Origin: Fidelibacterota bacterium
Lineage (GTDB): Bacteria; Fidelibacterota; UBA8477; JABMPR01
Assembly (NCBI GenBank): GCA_016844955.1
Contig: JAERTH010000156.1
Location: 1-64,000 of the forward strand
DNA length: 64,000 nt
Reading direction: 5' to 3'
The position numbers and the translations under genes were made by a program. Positions 9,514-18,506 of this stretch are shown here, one piece after another (the stretch's first letter is position 1; every line of letters begins with the position of its first letter). Under the pieces are notes generated by a model, which was not told where the DNA came from, searched no databases, and saw nothing but the letters and a program-made list of their open reading frames with translations.

Positions 9514-11810
9514 AACAGTGGTTCATCAATCAATCTGTCGATCATCCCAAAAGAAGTATCATTTTTACCATACTCATCTCCCTGATGATGGGTTCTGGTC
9601 TCATGCATTTCACCATTGAAGACGACTTCATGAAGATGCTTCCCCAAGATATACCATCCATGGTGACATTGAATGAATTAAAGGATGAATTCGGTAGCAC
9701 TGACCTCATGTTCCTCGGTTTTGGCAAGCGTGGTCAGGATGTACTAACGGCCAGGAACCTGGCCACACTCTGGGATCTCGCCTATGAGCTGGAAGAGATT
9801 GAATTCGTAGATGAGATCATGTGTATCTCCACCACAGACAAGATGGAAAGTATCGATGGATTTCTAGAGGTAATGCCGCTCCAGGAATATCGTGATCTGG
9901 ATAACGAAGAGATTGCTGCCCTAAGATCCTATCTGGAAGAAAATTCAAAAATAATGACCCGGAACATCGGAGAAAATGGTGATTACTTCAACGTGATCAT
10001 TCGACCTATACTTGGAGCCAAAAACGATGTTTTGGTAACTGAAATGGAAGCCGTTGCAGACAAATACCTGTCAGATTACGATGTCCACTGGGGCGGACAG
10101 GCCTATCTCACGGGAGCGTTGCCAGCTATGATTCGTGATGATGTCATGGGTCTCATGCGTGTTGGTTTATTAGGTATGCTGCTTATCCTCCTCTTCAGCT
10201 TCAGGAATGTCCCGGCAGTGCTCGGTGTTTTGGCCACTATAATTCTATCCCTGGTCTTCATGTTGGGATTCAATGGCTGGATGATGAAACTCACCGGATC
10301 TGATAAATTCATGTTCGGCATCTTAAACACCTCCATGCCCATCATTTTATTGACCATTGCCAATTCATATGGTGTTCATGTCGTAACCAAGTTCTTCAGA
10401 AAAATGCGCACCAACAAAGATCCCCGTACAGCCGTAGAAGCGACACTGAATTCTCTTATCCTTCCCATTTTCCTCACCGCCCTTACGACGGTGGCAGCAT
10501 TCCTGTGTATGGTGTTTGCACCCCTGGAGCCTCTAATTGGCTATGGATTTTCAATCTCCTCAGGAATTTTGTGGGCCTGGATTCTTTCCACTATGTTTCT
10601 CCCCTCTATCCTCATCTTGAAGAAGTGGAATCCTGATTCGGCTGCCGTCTCTCATCCCAGTCATTTTGAACGATTTGTCATCGCCTTTGGAGAGCAGGTC
10701 ATTAAACGTCCCAAAACCGTGCTTATCGGCGGCGTCCTTGTGATTCTCGTGGGTGTTTTAGGAATCTTCAAGTTGAATATTGAAGTGAACATGAAAGCCT
10801 TCTTCAAACCAGACAATCCCATCAGAGAAAGCCTGGAGTTCATGGATAGTGAAATGACGGGAACTATGGATCTCCAGTTATTGATCAATGCCGACTTGCG
10901 TTCCCCTGAGGTCTTGACCAGAATGGTAAGCATACAGGAGTTCATGGAAGAACATGAATCTGTCACCCTCTCCATATCAATCGCCGATGTGATCAAGCAG
11001 ATGCACCGCATGATCAATGATGATGACCCGGCATTTGAAACCATTCCAGATACTCGGGACAAGGTAAATAACCTTTTCACCATGTATTCCATGTCAGGTG
11101 ATCCCGATGATTTCAGTTCGCTGGTTGATTATGACTATGAAAAAGGCCTGGCGACTTCCATGATGCGATCCATATCTACTTCAGAGATTGTGGTTTTGGT
11201 GGAAGAGATCGAAGACTTCCTGCAGCAGGATGATTACAAGGATCTGAATATCACCATTACTGGGCTGCTCATCGTCTTCAGGGATCTGGTTGCACTGATC
11301 ATTCAGAGCTCTTTCATCAGCATCTTTGCTTCTATCCTGATCATTGCCCTGATTGCCAGCTACTTCTTCAAACACTGGCTCTGGGGCTTGCTGGCCGTTG
11401 TCCCACTCAGTTCAGCTGTGATCTTGAATTTTGGACTCATGGGTATCTTTGGTGTGGATCTGAATCATGTAACGGCCCTCCTTTCTGCAATCATCATTGG
11501 AGTCGGAGTGGATTTTGCCATACACTATATCAGCCAGTTCCGAACCCACTTACACAGACATGGTCTGGATGGGAAATTGAGTCTGGAGACCATGCGTGAT
11601 GTTGGATTTCCAGTCATTCTGGATGCAGCTTCTAACATGGCTTTTGGAGCGCTTCTATTCTCAATGTTCATTCCCATGATCCACATGGGTGGATTGATGG
11701 TGTTTGCCATGGTTTCTACCTCTACCGCTACCCTGACGCTCTTGGCTATATTGTTAGAGTTGAATAAAAAACGTCTGGCTCGTATTGAAGGCATTACGGT
11801 CCCTGAATAA
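9510..11810 (+). CDS. RND superfamily / MMPL-type transporter (second copy)
   Basis: Same architecture as the 6375-8648 gene; GVGVDFAIHYISQFR motif; ATGA overlap with the TetR gene. Confidence 0.86.
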   Translation: MKQWFINQSVDHPKRSIIFTILISLMMGSGLMHFTIEDDFMKMLPQDIPSMVTLNELKDEFGSTDLMFLGFGKRGQDVLTARNLATLWDLAYELEEIEFVDEIMCISTTDKMESIDGFLEVMPLQEYRDLDNEEIAALRSYLEENSKIMTRNIGENGDYFNVIIRPILGAKNDVLVTEMEAVADKYLSDYDVHWGGQAYLTGALPAMIRDDVMGLMRVGLLGMLLILLFSFRNVPAVLGVLATIILSLVFMLGFNGWMMKLTGSDKFMFGILNTSMPIILLTIANSYGVHVVTKFFRKMRTNKDPRTAVEATLNSLILPIFLTALTTVAAFLCMVFAPLEPLIGYGFSISSGILWAWILSTMFLPSILILKKWNPDSAAVSHPSHFERFVIAFGEQVIKRPKTVLIGGVLVILVGVLGIFKLNIEVNMKAFFKPDNPIRESLEFMDSEMTGTMDLQLLINADLRSPEVLTRMVSIQEFMEEHESVTLSISIADVIKQMHRMINDDDPAFETIPDTRDKVNNLFTMYSMSGDPDDFSSLVDYDYEKGLATSMMRSISTSEIVVLVEEIEDFLQQDDYKDLNITITGLLIVFRDLVALIIQSSFISIFASILIIALIASYFFKHWLWGLLAVVPLSSAVILNFGLMGIFGVDLNHVTALLSAIIIGVGVDFAIHYISQFRTHLHRHGLDGKLSLETMRDVGFPVILDAASNMAFGALLFSMFIPMIHMGGLMVFAMVSTSTATLTLLAILLELNKKRLARIEGITVPE

Positions 11811-11838
11811 AAGCTTATTAACGAGAAGGATTTAACAC

Positions 11839-12603
11839 ATGAAACACCTCACAAAAACCATCTTTACTACCCTCCTGCTAACCCTGCCCATGTATTTATT
11901 GGCTGAAACCGGTTATGACATTGCCAAAGCCATGGAAGACAAAGCCGCTCCCAAGGACATGAAATCCAACATGACCATGGTACTGACCAACAAACAGGGC
12001 AAAACCCGTGAATCAACCATCCGTTCCATTACGGCGGATGACAATCGGAAACAGATCATCTGGTTTCTGTCACCAGCTGATGACAAAGGTGTGGCTTTTC
12101 TGAAAATCGAGCATCAGGATAAAGATGATGAAATGAGACTCTGGTTGCCTGCTTTCAAAAAGGTGCGTCGGATATCTTCCAAGAAAAAGGCAGACTCCTT
12201 TATGGGTTCTGACTTGAGCTACGAGGATATGACATCCAGAGAGCTGGATGAGTACACCTATGAGCTAACTGGAGAAAAAACCGTGGATGGCATTGACTGT
12301 CACATCCTACAGAGCACACCAAAGAAGGGCGTCACCAGAACGTATAAACGTTTTGTGACCTACGTGAGCAAAGTTGACCTGGTGGCGATTCTGGATGAGG
12401 CCTATGACACCCGCGACAAACTCCTTAAACGCCGGGTAATGAAATATTCCAAAAATAAATCCTACGATCTTCCCGCTGAGATTTATGTAGAAAACGTCCA
12501 AAAAAAGACCAATACACGACTGACCTTCAGCAAGCAGGAAGTTGATACCGGCATCAAAGCTGATCTGTTTCAGGAGAAAAACCTGAAACGAATGCCTAAA
12601 TAA
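11839..12603 (+). CDS. outer membrane lipoprotein-sorting (LolA-like) protein
   Basis: Signal peptide; TMVLTNKQGKTRESTIRSI...FLSPADDKGVAFLKIE...DEMRLWLPAFKKVRRISSKKKADSFMGSDLSYEDM, typical of LolA-like proteins found next to RND transporters. Confidence 0.82.
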   Translation: MKHLTKTIFTTLLLTLPMYLLAETGYDIAKAMEDKAAPKDMKSNMTMVLTNKQGKTRESTIRSITADDNRKQIIWFLSPADDKGVAFLKIEHQDKDDEMRLWLPAFKKVRRISSKKKADSFMGSDLSYEDMTSRELDEYTYELTGEKTVDGIDCHILQSTPKKGVTRTYKRFVTYVSKVDLVAILDEAYDTRDKLLKRRVMKYSKNKSYDLPAEIYVENVQKKTNTRLTFSKQEVDTGIKADLFQEKNLKRMPK

Positions 12604-12640
12604 ATCGAACAGACCTTTGAGGATTTTTACGGATTCAAAC

Positions 12641-14068
12641 ATGAAAAAGATTTTTACACTTCTACTACCAATCATGCTGCTCCTACCCTTTGGATTGTTG
12701 GGTCAGGTCAATTTTTCCGGAGAGCTCACCCCTGGGGCTATGCTTCGCATCAATGACGGCTCTCTCATCGATCTGCCCTTCCGTGTGGGTACAGTCACCC
12801 TTGATTATGCCGTGGGAGATGTTGAATTAAAAACAACGACCTCTCTTGAGACCCGCTGGAAAGACCCTGAATTCTCCGAGGATATGCTACAATTCAGAGA
12901 GGCGTATCTCATGTGGTATCCTTCCTTTGGTGAGGTCAAGTTGGGCAAAATGATTCATGCCTGGGGTGCAGCAGATGCCAATAACCCCACTGATAACCTG
13001 TCACCCTATGACTACTACTATATGTTTCTCGCCGGGACAGATAGAAAACTGGGATCCCTCAGTGTTGCAGGAAAGGCATATTTTGGAGATGCACAGATAG
13101 AGCTCATTGCCATCCCACAGTTCGAACCCAATCGTCTCCCCCAGGATGAACCTGACTTCCCCATCCAGATTCCAATTCCTCCTGGTGCCAGGTATTGGAT
13201 GCCTGAAAATGAATTTGAATTTGGTGCCAGAATCCAGTACGCCATGGGAATGGGAGATATCTCAGCATCATATTTTAAAGGTAATGACCGATCCTTTTCA
13301 CCGGCAGGTATAGAGGTAAATATACAGCCTGTGCTGGACTATCTCAATCAGACACCCTCATCCTCGGTTGACTTTGAGACAACCATGAATGTCTTCCAAT
13401 CAAACATGACTAGCCACCTGACCTACCGCTCAACAGACATGATTGGGTTAGATGCGGTTCTATTTCCAGGGAATTGGACAATTCGCGGAGAGTTCGCCTA
13501 TTTTCAGTCCCAAACACCTGGTATTGACTTTGATATGTCAAAATTCTCCTACGATGCAAAATATTTGCAATCTGTCATTCAGGCAGAGTATTCGTTTGCC
13601 AACAATGTCCAGCTCATGGGGCAATACATCAACACAAATTACATGACAACTGATTCGGAATTTGCGCCAGGTAGTGGTCTGGCAAATGCTCAAGCAGTTT
13701 TGCATGATACCAGTAATCATGCGTTGGATGCCGTTCGTGATCCATTATTGGTTGAACTGGGAAATTTCGGCATTCCTGAATTCTCTGCAGGGATGGGAAC
13801 ACCTTTTGGGCTGATTTCGGATCAGGTTGTCGTACTCTCTTCAATGGTAACGCTTCTGGACAATGATCTGGAATTGGGTGGAATGGTTATGATTAACCTG
13901 GCAGAGACTGGCTACATGACCAACCTGAACTCGAGCTATACCCTTCGGGAAGGATTGAGCCTGGATGCTACCCTGTCCTACTTTATTGGCGGTGATGAAG
14001 CCGATAACAAATTCAAACAGCTCGAGGATTTTTCAAATCTAAATCTGGGACTCAGCGTCAGCTTTTGA
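12641..14068 (+). CDS. outer-membrane beta-barrel protein (DUF1302-like)
   Basis: Signal peptide MKKIFTLLLPIMLLLPFGLLGQ, alternating beta-strand pattern, terminal LNLGLSVSF. Directly follows the LolA-like gene. Confidence 0.65.
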   Translation: MKKIFTLLLPIMLLLPFGLLGQVNFSGELTPGAMLRINDGSLIDLPFRVGTVTLDYAVGDVELKTTTSLETRWKDPEFSEDMLQFREAYLMWYPSFGEVKLGKMIHAWGAADANNPTDNLSPYDYYYMFLAGTDRKLGSLSVAGKAYFGDAQIELIAIPQFEPNRLPQDEPDFPIQIPIPPGARYWMPENEFEFGARIQYAMGMGDISASYFKGNDRSFSPAGIEVNIQPVLDYLNQTPSSSVDFETTMNVFQSNMTSHLTYRSTDMIGLDAVLFPGNWTIRGEFAYFQSQTPGIDFDMSKFSYDAKYLQSVIQAEYSFANNVQLMGQYINTNYMTTDSEFAPGSGLANAQAVLHDTSNHALDAVRDPLLVELGNFGIPEFSAGMGTPFGLISDQVVVLSSMVTLLDNDLELGGMVMINLAETGYMTNLNSSYTLREGLSLDATLSYFIGGDEADNKFKQLEDFSNLNLGLSVSF

Positions 14069-14083
14069 TTATATTGGGCCAGG

Positions 14084-14998
14084 ATGAACAAATTTGACCG
14101 GAAATATCAAAAACTAGCGCGGAAAATTTCTGCGCTGGACCTGACCAGTAATTTTTCTCAAGAAGATTTAAGTTGGGATGATTTTTTTATTGATCGTTCC
14201 AGTACCAATTCCACTGAACTCTTTTTGGGGAAATATTCCAAGGATGGCATCAAGTTTATAATGGAGCGCTTTGGTCTGGACAGACAGGCACGTCATCTGG
14301 GAATTCGTCACCCAGCCGTCCATGTTGACACTACTGACCCGTTTCAGCACAAGTTGATTATCTACAATGGAAGAACGCTGGATCGTGATCACATCATTAT
14401 GGAGTTTGTTGCTCGCTATCAACACCTGAAACCTAAGGATGTAGACACAGAGTTTGAATATACAAATCACTTAAAAGTACTCACAGTAGAATGGCTGCTC
14501 CTTCAGAACCCGAAGACTAAATTCACTCGTCACAAGCCCAGACTCCCTGGACAAATACATCCTGGATTGGGAATGGGTGATGAGCTCATGGCATTGTTCA
14601 CCCTCATGGGCCGGCATCTTAAAGTTGACGGAATTATTAACGTGCCGGAATATTTTCATACCGGACTGCTGTTTAGCAAAAGATTTGTCTTTCTAAGTCC
14701 AAAGATTCAGGCTCAAGTCCATCAGGTTTCCCGGGATTTGTGGAAAAAATACCGTCTGGCGATCATTGCCTGGGCCAGCGCTACTGGGTGTATAATTGAT
14801 AAGCGAACTGGTGAAACTCTGGAGTGGGAACCACGTCGTCAAATAATCCCCATTCAAGGGCAACTGCGACAATATTTCAAATCAGAGGTATACCAGAGTA
14901 TTGCCAGCCAGTGTAGCGATGAGGAAATATTCATCATCGATGAGACCAAGCTAAAGCAAGTGCTCTCTGAGATGGATGATCCACCCTTCCAATTATAA
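14084..14998 (+). CDS. conserved hypothetical protein, 304 aa
   Basis: Long ORF 16 nt after the outer-membrane protein gene and co-directional. No family recognised. Confidence 0.6.
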   Translation: MNKFDRKYQKLARKISALDLTSNFSQEDLSWDDFFIDRSSTNSTELFLGKYSKDGIKFIMERFGLDRQARHLGIRHPAVHVDTTDPFQHKLIIYNGRTLDRDHIIMEFVARYQHLKPKDVDTEFEYTNHLKVLTVEWLLLQNPKTKFTRHKPRLPGQIHPGLGMGDELMALFTLMGRHLKVDGIINVPEYFHTGLLFSKRFVFLSPKIQAQVHQVSRDLWKKYRLAIIAWASATGCIIDKRTGETLEWEPRRQIIPIQGQLRQYFKSEVYQSIASQCSDEEIFIIDETKLKQVLSEMDDPPFQL

Positions 14999-15016
14999 TT
15001 AATGTGTGAAACGAAA

Positions 15017-15193
15017 TCAGGGTAACTTAACTACAGAAGATTCCCAGGAACTCTTTTGATCGCTATTATTTCCCCTCTGAACATCCGCTGGCAGCAATTG
15101 CACCAGAACTATAGATGTCAGCAACACCAACAAGGTCACAATGAGCTGTGTTGATGCGTTTTTCTTTTCTCTCTCTGCACGAAATGACTTCAT
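15017..15193 (-). CDS. small single-TM protein, 58 aa (not in ORF track)
   Basis: Manual translation MKSFRAEREKKNASTQLIVTLLVLLTSIVLVQLLPADVQRGNNSDQKSSWESSVVKLP*. Start overlaps the stop of the upstream lipoprotein gene (ATGA). Confidence 0.5.
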   Translation of the reverse strand: MKSFRAEREKKNASTQLIVTLLVLLTSIVLVQLLPADVQRGNNSDQKSSWESSVVKLP

Positions 15194-16047
15194 AACGTGA
15201 ACCAGTTTTCCTTTTCTGCTTTGATCATCAATCTTTCTGCCTGACCCTTTTCGTAGTGATTCTCAGGATAGTAAGGGAGGCTCTGGTTTGATGGTGCTGT
15301 AATAACCGTGGTCAACAATTGGTAAAACAGGTCTTTGTCCTTGGCCAGGGGACAATAATACATGGCCATAAGTGTATAATTCCCCAGATAATCAGGGGAA
15401 ATTTCGATGGCTTTTTCGAAGGTCTCTCGAATCGCTGTTGTGTCTGTTACAGGGTTTGGGTCTCGGGCGAGCAAGGCCCCTTTGTAGCGATAGTATGCAC
15501 CAAAATAATAGGTAGAGTCAATATCATGAATGTGCTCCAGCGTAGTCCAGATAAGATCGCGTTGTCCGAGACGAACCAAGGCACCCTTGGTACCAAGCCA
15601 TTGGCCGTAGTTTGCCATGCCCCAGTAAAGGGCATCCAGGGAATTTGCATCCAGCCCACGAACTGCCATACTCTCATCTCCAGTGGAGAACAGCAAATTT
15701 CTATATTCACCGTTCTGATTAAGAATGGATTGGCTGGCTTCGTAGCCCTTCATGAATAAACTATCTTTTTGCCGAGACTCCATGGTGAGGAACTGGCCAT
15801 GAAAGTAGTAAGCCCTGGACAATTTTGACCACAGGGAGAAGGATGTGGTATCTTCCTCTGCCAGGCTTCGATAATAATGCAGCGCTTGATTGGCATTGTC
15901 GGGATTGACTCGCAATTTCCACAGGCTGTCTGCAGTTGCCATAGTTATGGGTAGGGTAGCTATTTCAGGTTGCGGAATATCCACAGGGGCAGTACTGGAA
16001 CATGCCCAAAAAATCGCTGAAATGCTAAGTAATAGTATCAGGCGCAC
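15190..16047 (-). CDS. TatT-like (TRAP-associated) TPR-type lipoprotein
   Basis: Lipobox LSISAIFWACSS; helical repeats with YWGMANYGQWLGTKGAL and YYFGAYYRYKGALLARDP resembling the TAtT family. Confidence 0.6.
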   Translation of the reverse strand: MRLILLLSISAIFWACSSTAPVDIPQPEIATLPITMATADSLWKLRVNPDNANQALHYYRSLAEEDTTSFSLWSKLSRAYYFHGQFLTMESRQKDSLFMKGYEASQSILNQNGEYRNLLFSTGDESMAVRGLDANSLDALYWGMANYGQWLGTKGALVRLGQRDLIWTTLEHIHDIDSTYYFGAYYRYKGALLARDPNPVTDTTAIRETFEKAIEISPDYLGNYTLMAMYYCPLAKDKDLFYQLLTTVITAPSNQSLPYYPENHYEKGQAERLMIKAEKENWFTL

Positions 16048-16230
16048 CGTTTTAGTGCTCTCCCCATTTATAAGAAATGCTATCGCCTCCTAAAGCGGCC
16101 AAATATAGCTTGAAGGAAAGTCAGATTACAAATACTGATTCTAGCAAATATTAAATAGATTCTAAGTGCTGCAGCAACAGCTATTCTTCCTAGAGAAGTT
16201 TCAGATACAGGCTATTTATCCGCTTCTGTA

Positions 16231-18498
16231 TCAATCCTCCATGATCTTTTCGATGAGGAGAACCATATCCCGGATATCAACTACCGTGTCTACATTCAAA
16301 TCAGACAATTCGAGTTCGTCGGAAGTAAGCTCCGTGTTGTCTGAAATGCGTTCCAACAAAAACACCGCATCCAGTATATTCACCAGACCATCCCGGGTGA
16401 TATCTCCAGCATGAAAACCAATCCCCCAGGCCTGAACCATGAGATTATCAACGACAAAACCATCACCTTCGTAATAGGTATCGCTCAAAGTCAGAAAGCT
16501 TAACAGGAGGGATGGCGAATCTGTGAATTGCTCCAGAGACATGCTCTCGTGAACCCAGCCATGTATACCGTGATATCCGGGTTCACCACTGGGTTGAACG
16601 GTGGTGCCATTCCCGGCTACCGTAAAATCTCCTTCAAGGGGAATCCATCTGACTCCACCGTCAATCGACGCCAGAACCTGACAAAAATCATAGTTTACCT
16701 CTATATCCCATTTAGCATCAAAAGTTAATATTGGGGTGGTATAGCCTCGAAGGTCGATGGGCTCTATTAGTGTGACGCCAACTTCCGTAGAAGCCGGATA
16801 GTCACCTACGGGTGAATCGGTCATGGCCTGGCTGCCACTGTAAGCATCATCAGTTGCTCCCCATTCGTCTGATTCCCATAAGCTCGTACCCTGTTCAAAA
16901 TCATCAGTGAAAACGGTATCAGGTGCCCCAACGCTCCAGTAGAAAGTATCCGCCACAGAAAAATGACCTTCGACTTCGATAGCCAGGACGAGTTGAGCCA
17001 GGTTTTCACCCTGTGTATTCACCTCAAAGGTCAGACCTGTAGACCCTAAATCTGTGCTGATTTGAGGCGCCAGATCAGAGAGATTAAAATTTTGCTCGGA
17101 GGGTATCATACTGCTATCTGGAGAACTTAAGTGAAGCGTCACTGTATTTTCTGCATTGGCCAGACCTTTATTGCTTACCCAAAGTTCACAGGTCGCCACA
17201 TTCCCATCCTGCAGGTTCCCATCAGTGTTTAACTCAAAATCACCAAGCTCAATCCAGGCTCCAGCCACTGCTGCCAGGTGAATATTCATACTGAGATTTT
17301 CCTCGGCCAATTCAAAAATCAATGCTGTGGGAGGCCAGAATCCGCCCTCTTCAGGTGCCCCAACCTCGGGTGTAAAATTAATTATCCCCAAATCCCCGTA
17401 CATATAGTCCACAGCATCACCGTTGGTCAGATATCCAACAGTTTCATCACCTGTACCGAACAGGTAATGATTTTCTGCGACCAGATCAGGTCCCATCTGC
17501 ATATATATATCATCATCTGGTTCAGGTAGTGGCACACTGTCATCATATCCAAAGGGACGAATCAGTAAATTACCGTAGCTGTGATAATTAAAGACAGTCT
17601 GAAAATCATGAATCAACATGAAAAATCTTAATGCCTGAGTCTCTGGTTCCGAGAAGGCCTGTTCACCCCGATAAGTTGCCGCACAGTCATCTGGAGAAGA
17701 GCCCTCATCGTCGTAACCCCACTCGTAGCCCCAGTTGCGATTTAAATCTACCCCGGGATAACTGGTACACCCAGGTCGCCGATTTTTGCGATGCATACCT
17801 CCCCCATCGGGATTTATCAATTCGTTGTACAGATATCCATCAGGATTGACGACTGGTATAAACCACATTTCTCGCTCATTAACGAGATAGCTCATTATTG
17901 AATCCTGGTTATAGTTTTCTGCCAATTCCCAGGCAAAATACATGAGGGTCATCATAGCTGCAGGCTCACGGGCATGTATGAGCGAATTATATAATACTTC
18001 CGGTTCTGCTTCATCCTGATCAGGGTTATCAGAAATTTTAAAGGCCCAAATTGCTCGACCTTCGTAGCTAACACCAATACTATCTCTGGCTGAAACAATT
18101 TCTGGATACTGAGCATGCAGGGAGTCCACACTCTCAAGAATTTCTGAATAGGTATAATAACCACCCATGCTACCATAACCCATCTCACGGGTCACAGTTT
18201 GATCAAGATGAGAGGCATAATAACTGCTCATATCTACGATGAGTTCTTCAGGTGCCATCCCTTTAATTTCCAGCTGATTCCGCTCCTCCTGACTTACAAT
18301 CACGTCTATGTACACATTATTACGGACAGTCATCGCCTCAGGGTCCAGACCGGAGATGAGCATTTCTGTAACAGCTTTAGCCGTATTATCAGACCATACC
18401 CTCACCTTGTCATAACGCTCCTTGGCGAAGATGATTTGACTGAGGATCAGCAGAACAGTCAGGATGCGTAATTTTTTAATCATGATGAAAGATTCCAT
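16231..18498 (-). CDS. M14 zinc carboxypeptidase with C-terminal dockerin-like repeats
   Basis: YNSLIHAREPAAMMTLMYF (Zn-binding HxxE), VDLNRNWGYEWG, and C-terminal GDITRDGLVNILDAVFLLERI...SDLNVDTVVDIRDMVLLIEKI. Confidence 0.88.
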   Translation of the reverse strand: MESFIMIKKLRILTVLLILSQIIFAKERYDKVRVWSDNTAKAVTEMLISGLDPEAMTVRNNVYIDVIVSQEERNQLEIKGMAPEELIVDMSSYYASHLDQTVTREMGYGSMGGYYTYSEILESVDSLHAQYPEIVSARDSIGVSYEGRAIWAFKISDNPDQDEAEPEVLYNSLIHAREPAAMMTLMYFAWELAENYNQDSIMSYLVNEREMWFIPVVNPDGYLYNELINPDGGGMHRKNRRPGCTSYPGVDLNRNWGYEWGYDDEGSSPDDCAATYRGEQAFSEPETQALRFFMLIHDFQTVFNYHSYGNLLIRPFGYDDSVPLPEPDDDIYMQMGPDLVAENHYLFGTGDETVGYLTNGDAVDYMYGDLGIINFTPEVGAPEEGGFWPPTALIFELAEENLSMNIHLAAVAGAWIELGDFELNTDGNLQDGNVATCELWVSNKGLANAENTVTLHLSSPDSSMIPSEQNFNLSDLAPQISTDLGSTGLTFEVNTQGENLAQLVLAIEVEGHFSVADTFYWSVGAPDTVFTDDFEQGTSLWESDEWGATDDAYSGSQAMTDSPVGDYPASTEVGVTLIEPIDLRGYTTPILTFDAKWDIEVNYDFCQVLASIDGGVRWIPLEGDFTVAGNGTTVQPSGEPGYHGIHGWVHESMSLEQFTDSPSLLLSFLTLSDTYYEGDGFVVDNLMVQAWGIGFHAGDITRDGLVNILDAVFLLERISDNTELTSDELELSDLNVDTVVDIRDMVLLIEKIMED

Positions 18499-18506
18499 TC
18501 ATTACT

